A DNA stretch of 64,000 nucleotides from Dehalococcoidia bacterium (GTDB taxonomy: Bacteria > Chloroflexota > Dehalococcoidia > DSTF01 > WHTK01). The stretch is taken from the NCBI GenBank assembly GCA_009377745.1, contig WHTK01000007.1, positions 1 to 64,000 on the forward strand, read 5' to 3'. Both the position numbers and the translations under genes were made by a program. Numbering within the stretch: position 1 is the stretch's first letter; the number at the start of each line of letters is the position of its first letter. The notes beneath the pieces are model-generated. The model saw nothing but the letters and a program-made list of their open reading frames with translations, was not told where the DNA came from and did not search any database. Shown in pieces: positions 58,316 through 64,000 of the stretch.

Positions 58316-59399
58316 AGTCCAGCGCCAGGCCCATCCAGAAGCCGAGGACCTGGACCACGGCGCCGGCCGCCACCGCCTGCAATCGGACGCCGCCCACCGG
58401 TAGCACCGGAAAGTAAGTATTCGTCAGCCGGATCACCTCCTGCAGGTCGCGGACCTTGCTGTTATGGTCGCCGGACTTCCGCGGGTCGGAGAGCAAATCT
58501 AGGGCGCGGCCGTATTCGCGCTCCAGCTCCTCTTCGATGCGGCGCAGCTGGCCCTTGCGGATGCGTCGCAGAGCGATAGTCAGGGCGATGAGCGGGAAGA
58601 TCAGGCTCAGGATCAGCGCCGGCACAAAGCCCACCACGATGCTGTAAAGGATGGCGTTGTTGTAGGTGCTCTGCAGCACCGCCACGATCAGCCAGATCAG
58701 CAGCCAGACCCCGACGATCACCCAGGGCGCAACCTGTCTCGTGAGGCTGGCGCCGATCTGGCGGATCTCCCGGACGTAGCGCGCCGCGGCCTCATGGCTG
58801 AGGGGCTGGGGCGGATGGAAGCGCATCAGCTCCCGGCCCAGGATCAAGCCGGCGATCGCCTGCCGCGCCCAGACCATGGCGCCGAGGTAGAAGAGCAGGG
58901 CGATCAGCGGCGTGAAGAACAGCTCGAAGAAGATGGGCTCGCGCCAGTAGAAGCGGTGGTAGAACTCCGGCTCGGATAGCAGGTGCAGATCCGTGACGAT
59001 GATGCCGGCCAGGACGACCGCGCCAAAGACGGCCGGCAGCCACTTCGTCGAGACGGCCCTGGCCCAGCGGCCGACCAGCGCCTCATCGTCCAGGAGCTCC
59101 GCCCCGCAAGCGAAGGAATACGTGATCAGCGCCGGCTGGCGGGCGTAGGCTCAGAACAGCGCCATCCAGGCGATGTGGAAGACCGGGCCCATATAATCCA
59201 ACCAGATCGGCTGGGCCAGCTCCGAGTCGGCGAAGCTGACGATAAGCCCGCCGGGTATGTAGACGGCGAGGATCGCGGCTTCGAGGTAGGCGGCAAAGCG
59301 GATCGGGTCGTCCAGGACGCGCTGCCAGAAGCGCAGCAGCAGCCCCGCGAAAGGGTCGGCGCGGCGGATGCCATCAATATAGGTCGCCTCGGCAGCCAT
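58287..59399 (-). pseudogene. Membrane protein gene interrupted by one in-frame TGA
   Basis: From an ATG at 59399 a frame of 371 codons runs to 58287, interrupted only by a TGA at 59151-59153 (codon 83). Before it lie FAAYLEAAILAVYIPGGLIV and WLDYMGPVFHIAWMALF; after it AYARQPALITYSFACGAELL, FYHRFYWREPIFFELFFTPL, and two further membrane pairs, ending SIVSLAA. The reading frame and amino-acid character are continuous, so a Trp codon (TGG) has probably become TGA. Translation could restart at the ATG at 58877. No redox motif suggests selenocysteine. The family is not recognised. Confidence 0.75.
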
Positions 59400-59864
59400 C
59401 AGCCGCTACATGCTATGTCCAACACGATGTATTGGGGAAGGCCTTAGCAGACCCCGCCAGGCTTCGCGTCCCTTGCGCATCGCGTTGGCGGCACGCGCGA
59501 TAGCGATTACCCTCGCTCAACGCCTGTCGCGGCGACCTTCACGGTCGCCAGGGGTGGGGAGGGGGCGTTGTAGCGACAGATGTGGATCATCCCTTTACGA
59601 TTGGCTGCTCATCGCTGTCTTTGTCATTCCGAGGCACGAGGCATGTCCTGAGCTTGTCGAAGGGAATCTTGTCGGATGACAGACCCTCGTGAGCGCGGAC
59701 GCTCGTCCGCCCCGATGCGCGTTGTCTACGGACGGACGCTAATGGCGACCGTAAAGGTCGCCGCTACAGGAGTAGACGGAAGGGCGTCATGTTGCCTGCC
59801 TGTTTGCCCGGTGTGCCGGGTATGCCCGTATGCCCGTGGCGGGGATGGGATGGGGGAGGTTGGG
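59400..59864. repeat. Repeat-rich gap before the tRNA
   Basis: It contains two family-B hairpins (about 59525-59552 and 59743-59768) and TGTCATTCCGAGGCACGAGG (about 59620). A CCTGAGCTTGTCGAAGG motif lies at about 59645-59665, and minus-strand GGGCATAC-type octamers (about 59795-59840) run into GGGGATGGGATGGGGG. No gene is seen. Confidence 0.7.
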
Positions 59865-59941
59865 TGGTGCTGGAGGTGGGAGTCGAACCCACGACCTACC
59901 GATTATGAGCCGGTCGCTCTAGGCCTCTGAGCTACTCCAGC
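59865..59941 (-). tRNA. tRNA with CAT anticodon (elongator Met or Ile2)
   Basis: The cloverleaf on the minus strand has acceptor GCTGGAG/CTCCAGC, D stem GCTC/GAGC, anticodon stem ACCGG/TCGGT with loop CTCATAA, T stem GTGGG/CCCAC with loop TTCGACT. A discriminator A and encoded CCA follow. The anticodon stem lacks the GGG/CCC run of initiators, so it is an elongator Met tRNA or the lysidine-modified Ile tRNA. Sequence alone does not decide. Confidence 0.92.
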
Positions 59942-60340
59942 ACGCCGAGCCATAGTAGCAAGTAACCGGCAGCAAGTAACAGGACGGCGGGGCTTAGTGT
60001 CGCCGTGGCATTTGATTGTTTTACTTATACGTTTTCGGCATTGGGGTGAGATGAATCAGGCGCAGTGGCAGTTTGCGCCCGACGGTTGATTGATCCGGCT
60101 GAGGGCGGACGGTTGCGCGCTGAGACGAAGGGTTGTCATGGGCGCGGCTCCTCTCCAGGAGAAGTGTAGCCGAAGAGGGCGAGAGGTCTAAGGAGTTAGT
60201 GGCAGCGCCAGAGAGGTGACGTTCAGGGGCTTGCGCCACATTGACTTCATGGGTCGGGAAGAAGCGCAAGAGAGGCCTCTTGTCGAGTGTAGACTGCAAC
60301 GGTGGAATAGCCCTCAGGGGTTCATCCCAGGGAGATGGTC
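59942..60340. other. Gap between tRNA and the TIR-like gene
   Basis: About 400 bases with falling GC content. A 92-codon minus-strand frame has no recognisable features and is rejected. A weak promoter (TTGTCG, 17 bases, TGGAAT near 60279-60308) and a GGGAG ribosome site six bases before the ATG at 60341 serve the next gene. Confidence 0.5.
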
Positions 60341-61276
60341 ATGACGGTTGGTAGTGACAATACGATGCAGTGGCTAAGGGTCTTCGGAGTCTGGGACGGG
60401 ACTGGAGCGAACTTGTCCTTCCTTCCATCGGAGCCACGCGACATAGGCATGGCAGTGGCCGACAAAGGCCTTCAGGACGGCGATATAGAAGTCAGTGTCA
60501 CGTTCGACAGCGAAATCGCTCAGTCTCCCCGCTTCAGTACTATGGGTGCCTTGATGCTGCGCCATGCACCTCAAACAAATTCATATCTCACAGCAGGATT
60601 AGGAGGGTATGGAGCCGCCTATGTTATAGCGGTTTATAGGCCCTCTACTGAGTGGCAAATTCTTGGTGGCGTCGGCTCCTTCAATGAGATTGAGGCCGGT
60701 AGAACCTACCGTCTCAAGACGAAGATGCTAGGTCCGCGAGTGATCCTTTCTGTAGATGGGATCGAAGTTGTGAACATTGAGTTGCCTGCCGATCTAATGC
60801 TCGGTTCGCAATTGGGTTTATTTGCTCAAGGCGACAACTTGGTGAAGTTCGAGGACCTAACTATCACCGCGGAGAAACCGAGGGCTTTCGCAATTATGGA
60901 ATATGCCCCTGAATTCGACTCACTGTACCGAAATGTCATCGAACCCATCGCCCAAGAACAGAACCTCAACATGCGAAGGGCAGACGAGATTACGGGCCCT
61001 GGCGTAATTGTGCAAGACATCATTCGGGATATTCGTGAAGCAACGGTCATTGTTGCGGAAGTCTCTTCAAGGAATGCAAATGTCTTTTATGAACTCGGCT
61101 ATGCAGAAGCGCTGAACAAGCCGTTGGTAATTCTTTCCAAGAAATCAACTGAGCGACTTCCTTTCGATATTGCCGGAACGAGGGTTGTCTTTTACGAAGA
61201 CTCAATCAAGGGCAAGCAAGAAATCGAAGAAGCGCTTCGCCGTCACCTTCAAACAATACTGAAGGGAGGCTCTTAG
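60341..61276 (+). CDS. ConA-like lectin domain fused to a TIR-like/deoxyribosyltransferase-like domain
   Basis: The 311-aa protein has an N-terminal beta-sandwich of the ConA/LamG type (about residues 10-175; GDIEVSVTFDSEIA, AGRTYRLKTKMLGPRVILSV, GSQLGLFAQGDNLVKFEDLT). A C-terminal alpha/beta domain follows (about 180-305), with FAIMEYAPEFDSLY, IVQDIIRDIREATVIVAEVS, and RNANVFYELGYAEALNKPLV. The NVFYELGYA motif with its Glu is typical of TIR-like and nucleoside 2-deoxyribosyltransferase-like proteins that use nucleotides such as NAD. Base composition is visibly lower in GC than the neighbours, which suggests transfer. The second ATG (60341) has the correctly spaced GGGAG. A defence or signalling role is inference. 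Confidence 0.7.
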   Translation: MTVGSDNTMQWLRVFGVWDGTGANLSFLPSEPRDIGMAVADKGLQDGDIEVSVTFDSEIAQSPRFSTMGALMLRHAPQTNSYLTAGLGGYGAAYVIAVYRPSTEWQILGGVGSFNEIEAGRTYRLKTKMLGPRVILSVDGIEVVNIELPADLMLGSQLGLFAQGDNLVKFEDLTITAEKPRAFAIMEYAPEFDSLYRNVIEPIAQEQNLNMRRADEITGPGVIVQDIIRDIREATVIVAEVSSRNANVFYELGYAEALNKPLVILSKKSTERLPFDIAGTRVVFYEDSIKGKQEIEEALRRHLQTILKGGS

Positions 61277-61521
61277 AATTGCTGCATCCAAGAAGCATGA
61301 GGACGGGGGGTTGCGCTTCCACCTGGCATCGGGCTTGGCCGACGGACAACATCCTCTGTTGGAAAAGGGGTGTTATAGGTAACAATCACAGCAAAGACGA
61401 GCAGCACTAATCCCACGAACGCTTGCAGCACTCGGATGACGAACTCCGCCATTGCACCGTCAATTTCGGCTGAACGTTCGATCATCGTCAAACTATTCCT
61501 CATGTCCGAATGGGAAGTCAA
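61273..61521 (-). CDS. Possible small single-pass membrane protein
   Basis: The 82-codon frame has one membrane segment (FVIRVLQAFVGLVLLVFAVI, about 27-46) and a Pro-rich end. It begins at a TTG preceded by GAGGAA; ATG codons at 61503 and 61485 are alternatives. It converges on the TIR-like gene with a four-base overlap at the stops and shares its lower GC content, so both may have arrived together. No family is recognised. Confidence 0.45.
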   Translation of the reverse strand: MTSHSDMRNSLTMIERSAEIDGAMAEFVIRVLQAFVGLVLLVFAVIVTYNTPFPTEDVVRRPSPMPGGSATPRPHASWMQQF

Positions 61522-62144
61522 GCGATTCCTCGGACCTCAATTAGACCAGGCGATTTACACCGCCGCCGCATTGACCTGCCGCCGCCAATGATCTAAACCA
61601 AGGGCGCGCGGCACGCGAGAGGGAGCGCCGCGTTAGATTCGAAGGCGTTTCTTGCTGTACGGGCTGCGCGCCAAGGTCCGCTATGCCACGGGGCTCTGGA
61701 CTTCCTGTGGGAGACGGTCTCGCTAGCGGACGCGAAGAAGAACGTCGTCCGGTCGTTGGGCACAGCCCGCTGCCACCCGTCAGCGGATTTGAGCGGCGTG
61801 GTGCGGTTCCGCAGGAGGGGGCACATGCGGGCTTGTCTGCGCAGCCGAAAGACCATCACACCTCCAGCGCCTTCTCCCCTTAGACCTCAACCCCAACTCC
61901 GATACCCTATCCCCATGACGGCCCGTCGCATCCCATGTACCTCACGCCGTCCCGGCGGCGCCGTGTGTCCTGCTCAATCAAACGCGTTTCACCACCTGCT
62001 CCGCCTTCGCCGTACCCGCTCCAGATTCGCCGGCCTCCCATCCGGGCAAGAAAAAATTCCCAACAAACAGACAATCAAACCCGCCCTCCAGGCCCATTCC
62101 CGGCCAAGCGGCCGGGGCAGCCGCGGCGCCCTCGACGCCTCTTC
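61522..62144. other. Long gap before uvrC, no gene recognised
   Basis: About 620 bases. Frames of 66 to 134 codons exist on both strands but are rich in Arg, Pro and Ser and have no domain or ribosome site. The stretch 61600-61860 is well structured in composition, but I could not match it to RNase P, tmRNA or SRP RNA. It ends in the uvrC promoter. Confidence 0.5.
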
Positions 62145-62150
62145 TACAAT
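62145..62150 (+). promoter_or_regulatory. -10 box of uvrC
   Basis: TACAAT ends 9 bases before the uvrC ATG, so the transcript should have almost no leader. No convincing -35 box is seen. Confidence 0.45.
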
Positions 62151-62159
62151 GGAAGCGTA

Positions 62160-64000
62160 ATGGCCTCGGATAACTCACAGCGGACGCGGTTCAATGACAG
62201 GCTGAAGGCGCTGCCGATCAAGGCGGGCGTCTACATCATGCGCAACGCCAAGGGGGACGTGATCTACGTCGGCAAGGCGGCGTCGCTGCGCAACCGGGTG
62301 CGCAACTACTTCGGGGCGCCCCACTCGCTGGAGCCGAAGACGCAGGCGCTGGTGCAGCAGATCGAGGACTTCGAGTACATCGTCACCCAGAACGCGGCCG
62401 AGGCGCTGCACCTGGAAGCGACGCTGGTCAAGCGCCATCAGCCCTTCTTCAACATCCGCCTCAAGGACGACAAGCACTACCCCTACCTGCGCATCGACGT
62501 GCAGAACGAGTGGCCGAGGGTGGAGATCGCGCGGCGGGTGCAGACGGACGGGGCGCGCTACTTCGGGCCGTACGCGTCGGCGTCTTCGGTGCGCAAGACG
62601 CTGAGCATCGTCAAGAAGCTCTTCCCCTGGCGGAGCTGCACCAAGGTGATCACGGGCACGGACCCGCGTCCCTGCCTGGACTACTTCATCCACCGCTGCA
62701 TCGCGCCCTGCACCTCCTACTGCACCAAGGAGGAGTACGACGAAGTGATCCGCCAGACGCTCCTCTTCCTCGAAGGAAAGAGCGCCGAGGTGCTGAAGTC
62801 GCTGCGGACGCAGATGGAAGAGTCGTCCGAGGTGCTGCAGTTCGAGCGGGCGGCGCTGTTCCGGGACCAGATCCGGGCGGTCGAAAGCGTGGCGGAGAAG
62901 CAGGTCGTGGAGCGGATCCGGCCGACCGACGAGGACGTCTTCGGCCTGGCGCGCAACGACGTCGAGGGCTGCGTCCAGGTCTTCTTCATCCGCGGCACCC
63001 AGATGGTGGGCCGCGATTTCTTCACGCTCGATGGGGTTAAGGACGAGCCGGACGGCGAGGTGTTGGCGAGCTTCCTCAAGCAGTTCTACGAGTCGGCGGT
63101 CTACGTGCCGAAGGCGGTCGTCGTCCCCTTCGCGGTGCCGGAAGCCGGGCTGATCGAAGAGTGGCTGGCGCAGAAGCGCGGCGGCAAGGTGACGATCGCG
63201 GTGGCGCAGCGGGGCGTGCGGCGGCGGATGATCGAGCTGGCGAGCGAGAACGCCAGGGAATCGCTGGACATGCTGCGGGCGCGCTGGCTGGCGGACACCT
63301 CCAAGCGGGACCAGGCGCTATCGGAGCTACAGGATGAGCTGGACCTGCCGGCCTACCCGAGGCGCATCGAGTGCTACGACAACTCGAACATCCAGGGGTC
63401 GAGTCCGGTCGCGAGCATGGTCGTGTTCATCGATGGGCAGCCACGGCCGCAGGAGTATCGCCGCTTCCGGATCAAGACGGTCGTCGGCGCCAACGACTTC
63501 GCCTCGATGGCGGAGATCCTGGGACGGCGCTTCGCGAGGTTCGGGCAAACGGGCAAACGGGCAAACGGGCAGGCGGCCAAGGCGATTGAGGGACATCGAA
63601 GCGATGATGAGGAATTCGGCACTCCCGACGCGGGATTCGGGGCTGAGCTGACGGTCGAGAAGGAAGACTTCGGCGCCGGCCAACCGCCACCGCCCGGTAT
63701 CGAAGACTTCGACGAGGAGCGAGACCCGCTGACGGGATGGGGGGCGCTGCCGGACCTGGTGATCGTCGATGGCGGCAAGGGGCAGCTATCGGCGGCGCTG
63801 GACGTGATGCGCAACCTGGGGCTCAAGGAGGTGCCGCTGGCGGGCCTTGCCAAGCAGAACGAGGAGCTGTTCGTGCAGGACCTGGCGGAGCCGATCGTGC
63901 TGCCGAGGACGTCGCAGGCGTTGTACCTGGTGCAGCGCCTCCGCGACGAAGCGCACCGTTTCGCGATTACCTACCATCGCAAGGTGCGGGCGAAGACGGG
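62160..64000 (+). CDS. uvrC: Excinuclease ABC subunit C (partial at window end)
   Basis: UvrC makes both incisions in nucleotide excision repair. The frame runs off the window after 613 codons. The GIY-YIG nuclease comes first (KAGVYIMRNAKGDVIYVGKA, then LRNRVRNYF). The UVR motif follows (FERAALFRDQIRAVE, about 223-237). The RNase H-like nuclease half has IECYDNSNIQGSSPVASMVV, PDLVIVDGGKGQLSAALDV, and RDEAHRFAITYHRK. Between RRFARF and PDLVIVDGG a linker of about 75 residues contains the translated octamer array GQTGKRANGQAAKA and an acidic stretch, much longer than usual. The ATG has no ribosome site but a -10 box 9 bases upstream. Confidence 0.95.
   Translation, partial: MASDNSQRTRFNDRLKALPIKAGVYIMRNAKGDVIYVGKAASLRNRVRNYFGAPHSLEPKTQALVQQIEDFEYIVTQNAAEALHLEATLVKRHQPFFNIRLKDDKHYPYLRIDVQNEWPRVEIARRVQTDGARYFGPYASASSVRKTLSIVKKLFPWRSCTKVITGTDPRPCLDYFIHRCIAPCTSYCTKEEYDEVIRQTLLFLEGKSAEVLKSLRTQMEESSEVLQFERAALFRDQIRAVESVAEKQVVERIRPTDEDVFGLARNDVEGCVQVFFIRGTQMVGRDFFTLDGVKDEPDGEVLASFLKQFYESAVYVPKAVVVPFAVPEAGLIEEWLAQKRGGKVTIAVAQRGVRRRMIELASENARESLDMLRARWLADTSKRDQALSELQDELDLPAYPRRIECYDNSNIQGSSPVASMVVFIDGQPRPQEYRRFRIKTVVGANDFASMAEILGRRFARFGQTGKRANGQAAKAIEGHRSDDEEFGTPDAGFGAELTVEKEDFGAGQPPPPGIEDFDEERDPLTGWGALPDLVIVDGGKGQLSAALDVMRNLGLKEVPLAGLAKQNEELFVQDLAEPIVLPRTSQALYLVQRLRDEAHRFAITYHRKVRAKT

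Noticed and set aside
59151..59153. Selenocysteine codon in the interrupted membrane protein
   Set aside because: The context (WMALF-TGA-AYARQ) is a membrane segment without redox motif, and I saw no SECIS-like hairpin just after it.
60021..60299. 92-codon minus-strand frame before the TIR-like gene
   Set aside because: No domain, no ribosome site, and it spans the likely promoter of the TIR-like gene.
59865..61521. Complete genomic island or prophage at the tRNA
   Set aside because: No integrase, no repeated tRNA end (att site) and no phage genes were seen; only lower GC content and position suggest transfer.
61600..61860. Possible structured RNA gene (RNase P, tmRNA or SRP RNA)
   Set aside because: None of the conserved sequence cores of these RNAs could be found on either strand.
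61593..62160. Several 66-134 codon frames on both strands before uvrC
   Set aside because: They are Arg/Pro/Ser-rich, lack ribosome sites and domains, and overlap one another; typical high-GC spurious frames.

Overview
The window is a high-GC (roughly two-thirds G+C by eye), densely coded chromosomal segment. Gene content points to an aerobic, heterotrophic member of the Chloroflexota, perhaps of the Dehalococcoidia/SAR202 type: a caa3-type oxidase with separate CtaG, ScpB beside an AmaP-like protein and DUF503, a PAC2 protein, and repeated RraA, LigJ-like and aldolase families. The taxonomic placement is inference; no 16S gene is present.

Layout. 1-2.3 kb: aroA preceded by the tail of a second, divergent EPSP-synthase-like gene, then gmk. 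2.6-14.4 kb: an exopolysaccharide locus on one strand (BY-kinase/Wzz fusion, Ig-like surface protein, gmd, flippase, sugar aminotransferase, GT4 glycosyltransferase, O-antigen polymerase, WecG/TagA transferase, a degenerate sugar nucleotidyltransferase and an epimerase), closed by a perfect terminator palindrome. 14.4-15.1 kb: a toxin-antitoxin pair with nested operator palindromes. 15-20 kb: DUF192 lipoprotein, class II aldolase, 2-hydroxyacid dehydrogenase, DUF1697, and DUF503/scpB/AmaP. 20-30 kb: a cation antiporter, a CbiMNQO-type Ni/Co ECF transporter with a candidate metal operator, a GT-C membrane protein, CtaG, and two CDF transporters with an ArsR sensor. 30-34 kb: the cytochrome c oxidase operon; then tRNA-Phe, PAC2, TenA, a decayed PIN toxin with its antitoxin, and a ferritin-like protein.

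37-50 kb: an ABC exporter (ATPase plus 1112-aa FtsX-type permease), two duplicated epimerases flanking an ArsR/SRPBCC pair, a YibE/F protein, a DUF6282 hydrolase, a ferredoxin-reductase relic, an ArsR regulator and a frameshifted MFS gene. 50-58 kb: two RraA proteins, an MFS exporter, a DUF402 protein, an HpcH/HpaI aldolase and a LigJ-like amidohydrolase. These look like scattered parts of aromatic ring-cleavage and keto-acid catabolism. 58-64 kb: a membrane gene interrupted by one in-frame TGA, a CAT-anticodon tRNA, a lower-GC island with a ConA-like/TIR-like fusion protein, and the start of uvrC.

The second half is rich in intergenic repeats: MITE-like inverted repeats (one with perfect 36-bp arms), tandem 14-bp-TIR elements, short hairpins, and a GGGCAWAC octamer array that also sits inside uvrC. 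It also holds at least four broken genes. The most interesting candidate for an undescribed system is the 60.3-61.5 kb island. Other notable items are the degenerate nucleotidyltransferase in the polysaccharide locus, the paired epimerases lacking the catalytic Tyr, and the TA module whose toxin has no ordinary start codon.
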